A DNA stretch of 64,000 bases from Pseudocercospora fijiensis CIRAD86 (GCF_000340215.1 NW_006921535.1:1430483-1494482); one strand, 5' to 3'; counted from the stretch's first letter, positions 19,930 to 30,644 are shown. A program made the numbers and translations. The notes: generated by a model not told the origin, from the sequence alone.

Positions 19930-22244
19930 GCCGTTGGAGTAGGTCGAGTTAGGTGGGAGCAGAAGGCAGGAGCCAGAGCCGGAAGCAGAAAGGCAGTTGC
20001 AGAAGCAGCAGCAGTCTGGCGTGGCACACTCGAAACTCTTCACATGCACGCTTCTGCGTGGTGTGCAGGAGGATTGGCGGAAGGTGTCGACGACGCAAGG
20101 CTGTCCGACAGATCGGAGCAAAGCTGTGTCGAGGATGGCAGCAGCCAGCCAGCAACGTGCAGGCGAGACGAGACTGGGATGGGCGGCCAATGTGAGCGGG
20201 AGACGGATCCTGGGCCGTCGAGCGTCGAGTTGGCCGGAGCTCGCGCGCGCTGCAGCTGCAGACAATCTCCAGAACTTGTGTAACACGCTGCAACGCAATG
20301 CTTCCTGAGGCCAGCCAGCACGCTGCGAGTACTGTATGGATGCACAGCAGGTCGCGCGCGTGAGGGCGAGTGCTGGATGTATGTACAGTATCCACCACCA
20401 TACCATACCGCATCTCTCCTCAGACGCTAGCAAGGCCCAAATAATGATTTGGGCCAGCCACCTCGCCCATTCGCTACTAGTACTAGGTAGGTACGGCTAC
20501 GGCGGGTACGGCTACGGGCAATTTCGCGCAGAGGCTGCATCGAATATCGATATAATATCGCACGCGGCCATGATACAGCTGTCGCATAGATCGCCTGATC
20601 GACTGCTCCGGCTTGCTTTCATCTGTACAGACAGTGTATACATGCTCTCTACTATGCGTCTCCAATAATTCATATGCCGATGGAGCGATCTCATCTCAAG
20701 CGGTGCCATCGGCGTTGTTCTAAGCGCGCGCGCGCTCGACGACCCTCATTTCAGCCCGAGGTCATCACGGCTCGACTCACGACCAAGTTCCGTAGACGTG
20801 CAGGCATCGCGGCGCCAAATCGATCATCGATGCTTGCCCGTTGCTTCTGACATGCCTGCCATCCCTTCGGATGCCTCTAATAATATGATCAACAACAACA
20901 ATAATAATTGACAGCTTCCTGTTCAAGTTCTCGCGTGAACGACTGCATCATCGTTGGTGATCTCTAGACTCTAGCGCGCTCGCCCGCCTGCGAGTCATTC
21001 TCGAGACATGCATCATCATCAAGTCTGGTCTTGCGCATCGGTCCGCTGCCTGCTGCCTGCAGCACATTTGAAACGGCTATTCTATCGCTGCCCAACTGAC
21101 CCTCTCCGACATGCTACATCGTTGCAACTTGGCCGCTTCCTGCATCATCTTAAGAACTCAACTTCTATAACAGTCTGCAGCTACGACAGTGCTACTACTG
21201 TGACAACACCTTCTCTGCCCTGCGTTCTGCCTTCTGGAAACGCTTCAGATACCCATTCTGAAACATACTCGCTGTTTGAAGCTTGCCCATCATTGCTACG
21301 ACATCTCGTCGAGCCTAGTAGCCGGCGCTGCTCTCTCGCTTTTCCACGCTCGGATGCTGATCTGATCTGGCCGTCTCAATGTCCGCGTTGCAGGCGGCAC
21401 AATTTTACCCCCGTGCTTTGGGCTCTTGGTGGCAATATTCGCAGCACTCCGGACCTCCTGCCTGGTTTTAGGAGCGCGCACGCCACGTCTACACCTAAGA
21501 GTCATGCATGACGCGCACTGACCATGGCTTTGCGCCGCGCAGAGAGAGGATTGACGCGACTTCCGGCTGATGGGTGGTGGCAAGAGCTCCCCTCGTGGAA
21601 TCCAAGTTTGACGTCGGAAAGAAAGACCAAGAATAGACCTCTCGCAATGCCACAACCAGGCGGCTATGTTCGCCTTCTGGAATCTTGGTTTGTTCTCAGC
21701 ACGGCATATTTGAGCATTGACCGACGATACATGTCTTGACACGTACGGAGCACGAGCACGCTGCTTGCACTCGAGGCTTGAGATGGAAACATTCCGGTCA
21801 TCGAGCTGGAGCTGGAACTGGCGATATTTTGTGCAGAGTACGCCTCGCTCTCCGCCACCCTATGCACCTTAGTTCTACTGCGTTACTGCCACCGAGGTCG
21901 TCTTGCGATTCTTTCGAGAAAACATGTCAACACAGAGCGCACAACCATCGAAATTCATAGCGAGTCGTATGTACGTCATGACACAACTAACCACATCCTC
22001 ACCCCACTGCCGTGCAGCAAGGCAGTCGCGCAACTTCCTGGCCACTAGAATACCGGGATGACTCGATCGACCACCATTGACAACCCACCATATCCCAGAC
22101 AAACTTCGCCCTCGCACACTGCCAGTGCCATCACGCCCACGGCTTCTCGGAAGCTTCCAAGAACATGAAATGATGCTAAAGATACACTTCACCTCATTTC
22201 CGCACAGAGCATGTCAACAAAGCATCAGTAACAACATCGTGATA

Positions 22245-23183
22245 TCACAATCTGTCCCGCATGAGCACATCGCGTTCCGAGAGCGGCGACACCGGCGAAA
22301 GCTCTGATAATTCGATCCTTTGCGTGTTCGGGATACTAACACCGACCTCACCTCCATCGTCGCTGCCTGGTCTTCGCGGCAACGAATCCCTCGGTGCTGC
22401 TGCTATTGTAGGAGATGATGGCGGCGCAGATACCCGTGATGGCAACGACCGAGCTTCAGACTTCGGAGGCGGAGCAGGAGGCAGCAAGATTCGATTGGAC
22501 TTGTGCCTGCTAATACTCCTCAAAGGCCATTGCGTTCGCGACATCGAAGGGTCAGGCACCAGTGTTCGCTCACTCGACCGCGCGTCCGGTTGCTGCACGA
22601 GCGTCGCTCCCGTCAGCAACGAGTCCTGGAAACTGTCTGTTTTCCGCGCCGCTATGGGTGAAGACTCATCAACGCTCCCTCCATGAGCATGATATCGCTG
22701 CGTCGCTTCTTCGAATTCTGCTTTATCCTGCCTTTTACGACGTAATGCGAACCATGCTAGTGCCAGTAGCGTGAGCAGGATTAGGATGCTGAGAACGATC
22801 AACGAGATGTAGAGCGCTGATGACGGACCAGACTTTCTCGGATTTGAAGCTGAGATGTGTGAAGTACTGTTCTCGCCTATAGCTGTTGAGATAGCAGTAA
22901 TACTACTGATGGCGGGTGTCCGAGCTACGCTCGTCGTCGTCGTCGTAGAGCTGATCAACGTCTCAAAGAGTATCGACGGCGGCGTATCAGTCGAGAAAAT
23001 CGGTAATCGAAACGACGCAGAAGGCGTAGGCGCAATCGAAGTATCAACAAGCAATCCCAAACTCCTAGTTGCCTCCACAGCCGCCTCCGAAATCTTCGAC
23101 TCAAGAATGCTCGTTCCCGAAATCACCGCTCCGTCCCAAGCTTCATGCCTTGGTCTTTGTGGGTTCTGGTTCTGGTTCGCCAT
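22245..23183 (-). CDS. Single-pass membrane protein with Ser/Thr-rich N-terminal region
   Basis: Intronless, 312 residues from the ATG at 23181-23183 (MANQNQNPQRPRHEAWDG). Residues 45-120 are Ser/Thr/Ile-rich (SSTTTTTSVART), followed by one strong membrane segment at about 123-147 (ALYISLIVLSILILLTLLAL), a basic stop-transfer RRKR, and a disordered cytoplasmic-type tail of about 160 residues ending SPLSERDVLMRDRL. There is no cleavable signal peptide, so topology would be set by the internal segment and the flanking basic residues (N-out, C-in). The layout resembles small Mid2/Wsc-type sensors but lacks a Cys-rich domain, so I do not assign that function. The next gene on the same strand has the same architecture. 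Confidence 0.72.
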   Translation of the reverse strand: MANQNQNPQRPRHEAWDGAVISGTSILESKISEAAVEATRSLGLLVDTSIAPTPSASFRLPIFSTDTPPSILFETLISSTTTTTSVARTPAISSITAISTAIGENSTSHISASNPRKSGPSSALYISLIVLSILILLTLLALAWFALRRKRQDKAEFEEATQRYHAHGGSVDESSPIAARKTDSFQDSLLTGATLVQQPDARSSERTLVPDPSMSRTQWPLRSISRHKSNRILLPPAPPPKSEARSLPSRVSAPPSSPTIAAAPRDSLPRRPGSDDGGEVGVSIPNTQRIELSELSPVSPLSERDVLMRDRL

Positions 23184-23340
23184 CGTTCGGGAAAGGGTAT
23201 GGAAGAGAATACGAGCGAAGGCGGGAACTGGGAGGCGCGACGCTTACCAGATCTTCTTCGCAGCAGCGGTTTGCTACAACGCATGCATGCAACGTGCCGC
23301 ATGTGTGGTGCATGAAACGAGGAAGAGGAGGAAGAGGAGA

Positions 23341-23367
23341 ATGGTATGGTATGGTATGGTATGGTAT
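23341..23367. repeat. Pentanucleotide microsatellite (ATGGT)n
   Basis: Five tandem copies of ATGGT. A second purine-rich array, (GGAGA)n, lies at about 23488-23510. Both are in the 520 bp spacer between the two membrane-protein genes, which otherwise shows no feature. Confidence 0.85.
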
Positions 23368-23669
23368 TGAGTACCCAATGTAAGGCTGTGCGTCGGAGAT
23401 GAAACGTTGGTGGTGCTTGGTGCTACGGCAGGTATGAGAATTGCAAATTGTAAGTTTTGTGTTCGTTGTGTTCGTTGTGCTTGTACGAGGAGAGGAGAGG
23501 AGAGGAGAGGGCACGTGATGGATGGATGGGAATCATGTTGTAGGTGTGTTACGTGGGGTTGGAGGAGATACATCTTTGCTTTGAAAAAACAATATCCATG
23601 CATGATTCGACTCATCCGCGTGGTAAACTCGTGAAAGGGCTTGGAAATTATAAGTAATAAGCCTACAAG

Positions 23670-23674
<5 letters not shown>

Positions 23675-23708
<34 letters not shown>
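23675..23708. repeat. Dinucleotide microsatellite (TC)17
   Basis: Seventeen TC copies on the plus strand, read as (GA)17 on the coding strand of the neighbouring gene. The TGA stop codon of the 520-residue membrane protein (23707-23709) runs straight into it, so the array is the first sequence of that gene's 3' UTR. Length change would not alter the protein. Confidence 0.9.
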
Positions 23709-23711
<3 letters not shown>

Positions 23712-25269
23712 CCGAAACAGTTCTTCGCAAAAGATTCTCGTCGCTGTTATCATCCTCACGACCAGCGAAAGAGCGACTCCGAGCCGTCTTGACAAGATCA
23801 TGATCAAGTAAGGCATCCTGTCTTTCAACCTCTTGTAACGACACTTCTTGATCGTCAATGATGTTCCTGTCGCTCTGGCTTCGAGACCGTCGCGAAGGGG
23901 AAGCTTCAACCTGCTCAGAAGTTTCGACAGCTTCGATATGGCTGATCAGATCATCGTGAAGTTCCTGACTATCCTTGGAAGGCGAAGAAACGTCTTCTAC
24001 TTCGGACAGCGCCTCGGATTGGTCTTCGGGCTCAGCTTCGACTTGTCCGGTCTTGGACATGATATTAGACTCACTCTTCACAGGACTTGGTGACCTTGAA
24101 GTAGTTATCGGTGATGAGTGCTGCGAAGATAAAGAATGCTGGTCGTTTGTCAACCCTGCTTTTCCTCCCGAGTCCTGTGCTTCTTCAAGGCCACCTTGCT
24201 GTGATCCTTCCTTTCGCACGCTTGGCGTTTCTGCGTGTGTCGCATGTTCCAGGTCATCGAACGGGTCTCCGGCTTCTGCTCCGATTTTGCGGGACGTCTG
24301 TGGTGCCTGTGCTTCTTCAACAGGTACTTGGTCGCGAGACGCTTCATGTGCGACATCTGTCTTCCTGGTCGGTTTTAGCCAGAGGCCTGGGTCATCGGCA
24401 AGATCATCGCGGTTTCTTGCTTCCGGGGAGATATCAGGAGCATTTTGTGGTTGCGATGTGATCGAGTCGTCGCCTTGGTCGACAAATGGATCTTCTGGTC
24501 GTGATGGCGACACATGTCCATGATTTGTGCTTCCTCCATTGAGCCTTGGGTCACGAGGACTATAGGCTGCTTTTGGATGACGACGACTGGCTGCTTCAGG
24601 CGTGTCTTCTGGTCGGTCAACGAACGGATCTTCAAGGTCGCTGAAGTGAATTCCTTCCTCGTCACTGATACTGTCGCGAGGCGTATCGCCGAACTTCGCT
24701 AATTGCTGAGGAGGCTGCTCATATTGCTGTGATTCTTCTTGCGTCTGCGCAAAGAACGTAGGATCAGATCTGCTTCGCGTCTTGGGTTGTTTCAATGCTT
24801 CAAGAATAGCTTTAATGTCGGGCTGAGTACCGTTGGCATCCAGGGCTGGTGGTCTCTGTTGATTCTGGGACTCGGCAGGGTTTTGAGATGCATCTTCAGG
24901 TTGATGCTCTGAGCCTCTTCGCCTCACGTCTTTACGGTGTGGACGATGCAGTCTCGAACAGTATATTGCCACTGCGACCACAGCCAGCAAGACAAAGAAG
25001 CAGATTGGCACGGATATGGCGATGGCCAATCTCTTGTTCAAGGACACGCCTGAGGCCAGCGGATGAGCCGAGTACGATATTGTCTCGGTAGTGATCGACG
25101 ACTGCTGATCTAGTGTTGTTGATGGCGAGGAGCCCAGAATCTGCATAGGTGCAGCGTTATGTTTTGCGAGCGGTACCGTAGACGATGTCTCGGAGTTTGT
25201 GGTGGAGGTACGATCATCAATCGTCTGACGCCTGACTTGAATTTTTCTACTTCTGCGTTGGAAGGCCAT
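23707..25269 (-). CDS. Single-pass membrane protein with long acidic tail and DPF motifs
   Basis: Intronless, 520 residues from the ATG at 25267-25269 (MAFQRRSRKIQVRRQ). The N-terminal 78 residues are Ser/Thr-rich after a basic start. One membrane segment lies at about 81-104 (LAIAISVPICFFVLLAVVAV), then a basic stretch (RLHRPHRKDVRRR) and about 400 disordered, acidic residues. The tail repeats a DPF element three times (LEDPFVDRPED, RPEDPFVDQGDD, AGDPFDDLEH); DPF is the known binding motif for clathrin-adaptor appendage domains, so an endocytic or sorting role is possible but inferred. No enzyme domain. Same strand and architecture as the gene downstream of it, suggesting a functional pair or old duplication, although the sequences are not obviously alike. 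Confidence 0.75.
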
Positions 25270-25945
25270 CGAACAGAGTCTCTCCCGGACAGCGTTGCTC
25301 CAATTCAGTGCAGTCGAAGCAGAGCGCTCCTCACATCCTCCTCAAACCAAGATTTGCTTGACATTCGGCGCTTCGGCTGGTTGTGGTCTGCTCGGGCGAA
25401 AATGATCCATGTACGTTACGTTACATAATATGCAATCAACCGGCACTATGATCTGCATGCAAGATATTTGGTCGCACGACAAATTGAAGTGCTCGATCGA
25501 TAGGTCATGCTCGATCGCATGCCATATTATTCAGTCCTTTCCAGCGAGCTGCGTTGGCAGTACGACCCGGCACTTTCAACATGCAAACGTCAAGCGCTTG
25601 TCACTCTGAAAGTGGCTGATGAAGGTGTCACAGCACAGCGTGCGTGTATTGGCAATACATCCTGATAAGGTGGTGACCTCCTGGCTCCCAGAATAGAGCT
25701 TTGGAGCATTTTCGCCATAGCGAAGGTGTGAAGTAGCGGTATGCAAGCTGCATGTTGCGCCAAACTTCCCAGCTTTAAGCGACCTCTGCAAGCATCAAGC
25801 GTTTCTCGCGAAAGCGAAAGGACATCTCGCTCCTTGTGCTGCTCCTTTCTCTGCATACTCTCGCCACTTCTCTGCTGCGTTCAGCACTTGTTGAGAAGAA
25901 GTCCTCTCCTACTCTTTCGGGCCAAGCTCCTCTGGCAGATATCCT

Positions 25946-26155
25946 TCACGCCTGTAGCCAGGTGAGTCGTCCGGTCTTAGCGATGACCTGAAAGTGTGGT
26001 GTTCGATAGTGCATGGAGTACGGATCGTCCAAGTACTTGGCGAAGTTGGTTTGGAGTTTTCTTTCGTTTCGACGGCGTGGGGAAGCTGCGAGGACGGCAT
26101 AGGCAGAGGTGGTTGCTATAGCGAAGGCCAGAGGGAACATGAGTGTGTTCGTCAT
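25946..26155 (-). CDS. Candidate small membrane or mitochondrial protein
   Basis: 69 codons from an ATG at 26153-26155. The N terminus is hydrophobic (LMFPLAFAIATTSAYAVLAA), then a basic cluster SPRRRNERK and a polar stretch with tyrosines. This is the layout of a small membrane-anchored or mitochondrial protein. I do not recognise the family. The last 12 codons might be altered by splicing, but the only intron visible would be 36 bp, too short for fungi. Could be a chance ORF. Confidence 0.3.
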   Translation of the reverse strand: MTNTLMFPLAFAIATTSAYAVLAASPRRRNERKLQTNFAKYLDDPYSMHYRTPHFQVIAKTGRLTWLQA

Positions 26156-26360
26156 GCTGAGCGGTGGCCATGATCAGTCTTCTTCACAGAGAGTTCAATT
26201 GAGAGTGTAGCACTACACGCGTGCATGGAAACCAGGCAAACATCTCGAGGTGCTACTTGACGAGATACGGCAAGAGCCCTCAGCACACCAACAATCGCCA
26301 TCGGCACTCTTATATTCCTTCCACGTAAGTGTCACTGCGTGATTTGTAGTATACAGCAAA

Positions 26361-26390
<30 letters not shown>
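26361..26390. repeat. Hexanucleotide microsatellite (GGCAAC)5
   Basis: Five perfect tandem copies of GGCAAC in the upstream region of the copper ATPase. The unit differs by one base from the GGCAAT array upstream of the Kin4 gene. Confidence 0.9.
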
Positions 26391-26392
<2 letters not shown>

Positions 26393-26967
26393 GCGATGTC
26401 AGTGGTCGCTGGTGGCGCCACTGCACCCTTGTACCCTTGTTTGCTCGGTCCGCAGCCTACGGAACAATCCGCACTGTATACTTGACGAAAGGCTGGAATC
26501 ACGAAATCCCCCTTGCACACCTTATAACATCAGCCGGAGGCCCGGAGCCTCTCTCTACATACTAGTAACTCAGACCGCCGGTAGTTCCAGTAGTGTCTTT
26601 GGTCAGCACAGCTAACGTTAGTCCTGCCGACACAGCGACACGACAGCTTCCTCATCATTCCACCTACATCTGCCTCTGCATGACCGCCTTCCACCTCTTT
26701 GTTTCCACCCGATTGATACACGCTTCGAGAAGCCCACCTGTTCCTGCACCCACGACGCCCTCTCGTCAACGACATTCTTCTTCCCGCGCCGCGCCATGCG
26801 ATAGTCCATTGCACGCTGCAGCCGAAAGGCCAAGGCCGCGCATTCCACGCAGATAGTACGCCATCGACTCGCAGCATCCGACAGCCTTCACGCCCGCGAC
26901 GCCACATGATTTTTGGAATTGACGCATAGTGGTCTTGAGAACACGACGGTATCAAGCGCTCTTCGCA

Positions 26968-29900
26968 ATGCCTTCTTCAAAGGTGGCGCCTCGTGCGCAC
27001 ATGACCACAACAACGCTTAAAGTAGATGGAATGACATGTGGAGCATGTACCTCTTCGGTCGAGGCGGCATTTAAAAATGTAGACGGCGTGGGCAGCGTGT
27101 CTGTGAGCTTGGTCATGGAACGCGCAGTAGTTACCCACGACGCCGAGAAAGTGTCCGCGGGAGAAATACGAGACATGATAGAGGATCGAGGCTTCGAGGC
27201 CGAAGTGCTCAGCTCCGACACGCCAGACGCACCATTGTTCGACGTATCAGACGGCGAGGATACTGAAGATATTCTTGATAGCGGCATGTCTACCACCACA
27301 ATACACGTGGGCGGCATGACTTGTGGAGCTTGCACCTCCGCCATCGAAGGCGCATTGAAAAAGGTTCCTGGCATAAGGAAATTCGATATCGCATTGTTGT
27401 CCGAGCGCGCAGTCATCGAGCACGACCCCACCATCATCCCTGCCGAACAGCTGGCCGAGACGATTGAGGATACTGGCTTCGATGCGGAAGTCCTGGAGAC
27501 AAAGCCCAGCGAACCACCTGCATCAAAGCCAAAGCAAAGAAGGAAAAGTGTGCAGAAGCAGCTTGCGACTACCACCATTGCCATCGAGGGCATGACTTGC
27601 GGCGCATGCACGTCTGCTGTAGAAGGTGCATTCAAAGATGTACCTGGTCTGGTCGTCTTCAATATCAGCCTTCTTGCAGAGCGTGCAGTGATTTTGCACG
27701 ATCCCGACGTGCTCTCCGTCGCGCGCATTGTAGAGGCCATTGAAGATCGAGGATTTGATGCTTCCGTTGTGTCCAGCGTGGACGATGGTGTGCTCACAAA
27801 CACAGCTAACGCGACCGTTCAGCTCAAAATCTACGGGCTCCCTAGTCCGGAGTCGGCCGCAGACTTGCAGACCGATTTGAACAACACCGAAGGCATCCTG
27901 TCAGCCGCTATCAACTTCGCCACCACTCGCGCGAACATTACCCATGCTCCTGCCAAGATCGGTCTACGTGCGATCGTCGAACGAGTCGAAAGGCTTGGCT
28001 ACAATGCGCTTGTAGCTGATTCAGACGACAACAATGCTCAGCTGGAATCTCTCGCCAAGACCAAGGAGATTCAAGAATGGCGACGAGACTTTCGCATATC
28101 TCTGGCATTCGCTATACCAGTCTTCCTAATCAGCATGTTCATTCCCATGTTCGTCAAGCCGCTCGATATCGGGGCCATTAAGCTTCCACTCATTCCCGGA
28201 TTGTGGCTAGGCGATGTTGTTTGCCTTATCCTCACCATCCCCGTGCAATTCGGCATTGGAAGAAGATTCTATATTTCTGCATACAGATCCATCAAGCATG
28301 GCTCGCCTACCATGGACGTTTTGGTTGTTCTCGGTACCTCGGCTGCATTCTTCTTCAGCTGTGCTGCCATGATTGTATCCATACTAGTTCCTCCTCATTC
28401 TAGGCCGTCAACAACATTCGACACTAGCACTATGCTCTTGACTTTCATTACACTCGGTCGCTTCTTGGAGAATCGCGCCAAGGGACAAACATCGAAGGCA
28501 CTTTCGAGGCTCATGAGCTTAGCACCGCCAATGGCTACGATCTACGTTGATCCCATCGCCGCCGCGAAAGCCGCTGAAGGCTGGGATGCCGAGCACGACC
28601 TGGATGAGAAGAAAGCGGACAAGGAACCTGCTGGGTCTGCAGTCGAGGAGAGGGCAATCCCGACCGAGCTCATCGAAGTTGGTGATATCGTGATTCTCAA
28701 GCCAGGCGACAAGATCCCCGCTGACGGAATCGTGACTCGTGGTGAAAGCTACGTCAATGAGAGCATGGTCACTGGTGAAGCCATGCCGGTTAACAAGAAG
28801 CCTGGTTCGGCGCTCATGGCCGGAACAGTCAACAATGCTGGCCGTCTGGATTTCAACGTCACCCGCGCAGGCCGAGACACTCAGCTCAGTCAGATCGTTC
28901 GTCTTGTACAGGAAGCTCAAACCAGCAGAGCACCCATCCAACGTATGGCAGATATTGTCGCCGGATACTTCGTACCGATCATCATCACATTGGGTCTAGC
29001 GACATTTATTGGTTGGATGGTATTGAGTCACGTTCTGCCACATCCACCAAAGATTTTCCTTATTGATGCGAGCGGCGGCCGTCTGATGGTATGCGTAAAG
29101 CTTTGTATCGCAGTGATTGTGTTTGCATGTCCATGTGCGCTTGGACTGGCCACACCTACTGCAGTCATGGTCGGTACCGGGGTTGGCGCCGAGCATGGCA
29201 TCTTGGTGAAAGGAGGTGCGGCTTTGGAGACGGCTACGAAAATTACGCATGTCATACTGGACAAAACCGGGACACTCACTTTTGGTAAGATGAGTGTCTC
29301 ACAATTCGAGCAAGCTGGATCTTGGAAGAACAAAGTCAGTCTCTGGTGGACACTGGTGGGTCTCGCCGAGAACAACAGTGAGCACCCCATCGCAAAGGCA
29401 ATCCTCCGAGGCGCAACAGACAAGCTTGGGCTGGGAGTCGATGGTCAAATCGATGGAAATATGGGCGACTTCAAGGCGACCGTCGGCAAAGGCATCTCGG
29501 CCTCAATCGAGCCAGGTCCGAGTTTCGAGCGCAAGCGGTATGATCTTCTGGTCGGCAATGCATCGTTTTTGCGAAAGCAGGGCATCGACGTACCCAGATC
29601 AGCTGAACAGGACTACGACGACCTTTCCAACAAGCGACGGCAATCAATGTCAGCTCCTTCATCATCAAAAGCGGGTCAATCTGCTGGTATCACGACAATC
29701 CACGTGGCCATCGATAATGAATATGCTGGCTTCATCGGTCTTTCGGACACATTGAAGCCATCAGCACGTGCAGCCGTTGCAGCGTTGAACTGCATGGGTA
29801 TTCGAACGTCGCTGGTCACTGGTGACCAAGCAAATACTGCCCACCATGTGGCCTCTCTTGTCGGCATCCCTACTGATAGCGTCTTCGCTGGCGTTCTACC

Positions 29901-30471
29901 TGAGGGCAAGAAATCCATCATCAGTGATTTTCAGAGCCAAGGCGAGACCGTAGCGATGGTCGGAGACGGCATCAACGATTCTCCTGCACTCGCTACTGCC
30001 GATGTTGGCATCTCTCTCGCAAGCGGAACTGACGTTGCCATGGACGCTGCGGACATCGTTCTCATGAAGCCCAATCAGTTGATGGACATTCCCGCATCAC
30101 TCCATCTCAGCCGAACAATCTTCCGCAGGATCAAGGTCAACCTGCTACTCTCCTGCGTATACAATGCTATCGGCCTCCCCATTGCCATGGGGTTCTTGCT
30201 TCCCTGGGGCATCATGTTGCCTCCACTTGCTGCTGGTGCGGCCATGGCTTGTTCCAGCGTCACTGTTGTTGTCAGCTCGCTTCTATTGAAGTTCTGGAGC
30301 CGGCCGGATTGGATGTTGGATGAAGAACTCGGCTTGCCGTCACGCAATGCCAGTATCTTGGCATGGCTCTCTGGACTCAGAGAGCTCCTTCCGGGAATTA
30401 GGAGGAAGAGAAGAGGCGAAGAAGGTGATCGAGGCGCATACGTACAGCTTGAAAATTATGAGCATGTGTAA
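26968..30471 (+). CDS. CCC2: Copper-transporting P1B-type ATPase, Ccc2/ATP7 family
   Basis: Pumps Cu(I) into the late secretory pathway for cuproenzymes. Intronless, 1167 residues from the ATG at 26968 (MPSSKVAPRAH); an in-frame ATG at 27001 is an alternative start. Three heavy-metal-associated domains, each with GMTCGACTS, begin near residues 15, 110 and 205. A fourth HMA-like fold (VQLKIYGLPSPESA...ERVERLGYNAL) lacks both cysteines. Then the transmembrane and catalytic core: phosphatase motif TGEAMP, the channel motif Cys721-Pro-Cys723 in FACPCALGLATP, the phosphorylated Asp765 in DKTGTLTFGKM, SEHPIAKA (the P1B HP signature), TGDQ and GDGINDSPALA. About 40 low-complexity residues lie in the nucleotide-binding domain (NKRRQSMSAPSSSKAG). 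Export-type P1B CrpA-like pumps are related, but the domain order fits Ccc2. Function firm. Confidence 0.95.
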   Translation: MPSSKVAPRAHMTTTTLKVDGMTCGACTSSVEAAFKNVDGVGSVSVSLVMERAVVTHDAEKVSAGEIRDMIEDRGFEAEVLSSDTPDAPLFDVSDGEDTEDILDSGMSTTTIHVGGMTCGACTSAIEGALKKVPGIRKFDIALLSERAVIEHDPTIIPAEQLAETIEDTGFDAEVLETKPSEPPASKPKQRRKSVQKQLATTTIAIEGMTCGACTSAVEGAFKDVPGLVVFNISLLAERAVILHDPDVLSVARIVEAIEDRGFDASVVSSVDDGVLTNTANATVQLKIYGLPSPESAADLQTDLNNTEGILSAAINFATTRANITHAPAKIGLRAIVERVERLGYNALVADSDDNNAQLESLAKTKEIQEWRRDFRISLAFAIPVFLISMFIPMFVKPLDIGAIKLPLIPGLWLGDVVCLILTIPVQFGIGRRFYISAYRSIKHGSPTMDVLVVLGTSAAFFFSCAAMIVSILVPPHSRPSTTFDTSTMLLTFITLGRFLENRAKGQTSKALSRLMSLAPPMATIYVDPIAAAKAAEGWDAEHDLDEKKADKEPAGSAVEERAIPTELIEVGDIVILKPGDKIPADGIVTRGESYVNESMVTGEAMPVNKKPGSALMAGTVNNAGRLDFNVTRAGRDTQLSQIVRLVQEAQTSRAPIQRMADIVAGYFVPIIITLGLATFIGWMVLSHVLPHPPKIFLIDASGGRLMVCVKLCIAVIVFACPCALGLATPTAVMVGTGVGAEHGILVKGGAALETATKITHVILDKTGTLTFGKMSVSQFEQAGSWKNKVSLWWTLVGLAENNSEHPIAKAILRGATDKLGLGVDGQIDGNMGDFKATVGKGISASIEPGPSFERKRYDLLVGNASFLRKQGIDVPRSAEQDYDDLSNKRRQSMSAPSSSKAGQSAGITTIHVAIDNEYAGFIGLSDTLKPSARAAVAALNCMGIRTSLVTGDQANTAHHVASLVGIPTDSVFAGVLPEGKKSIISDFQSQGETVAMVGDGINDSPALATADVGISLASGTDVAMDAADIVLMKPNQLMDIPASLHLSRTIFRRIKVNLLLSCVYNAIGLPIAMGFLLPWGIMLPPLAAGAAMACSSVTVVVSSLLLKFWSRPDWMLDEELGLPSRNASILAWLSGLRELLPGIRRKRRGEEGDRGAYVQLENYEHV

Positions 30472-30644
30472 AGAAGCGTGTTGGGACATTCGTTGGTTGG
30501 TTGGATTGTTTTTTTTAAGGATACCCTATACTGTACGAGCGAAATCGAAGATCAGAAAGTTCCGCCACTCGTGGCAAGGTTCTATTTTAAGACGGAAACC
30601 TTACATGCGAGTAGCATGATGCTACCCTCCCGGAGGCGAATTTA

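Larger units (their letters stand above)
19482..22244. promoter_or_regulatory. Long intergenic region upstream of the Kin4 gene
   Basis: 2.76 kb, the longest non-transposon spacer in the window. It holds simple-sequence arrays, a GC-alternating tract (GCGCGCGCGC near 20725), two copies of a GGTACGGCTACGG unit near 20490-20518, and an AAC/AAT-rich patch near 20890. Many overlapping ORFs up to 235 codons occur on both strands, but they are low-complexity or lack any recognisable segment. I read it as a large promoter and 5' leader for the kinase plus the 3' side of the membrane-protein gene. A non-coding RNA or a small multi-exon gene cannot be excluded. Confidence 0.4.
25270..26967. promoter_or_regulatory. 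Divergent promoter region, membrane protein / Ccc2
   Basis: 1.7 kb between divergent genes. It holds a (GGCAAC)5 array and one short candidate ORF, annotated separately. Nothing else is recognisable. The ATPase reading frame is open upstream to a GTG at 26929 but has no ATG before 26968. Confidence 0.4.

Noticed and set aside
21008..21511. 167-codon plus-strand ORF in the long Kin4 upstream region
   Set aside because: Random-looking composition, no signal peptide or domain, and overlapping ORFs of similar quality on the other strand.
25946..25981. A 36 bp intron linking the small ORF to a downstream frame
   Set aside because: Shorter than any credible fungal intron, and the joined frame meets a stop at once.
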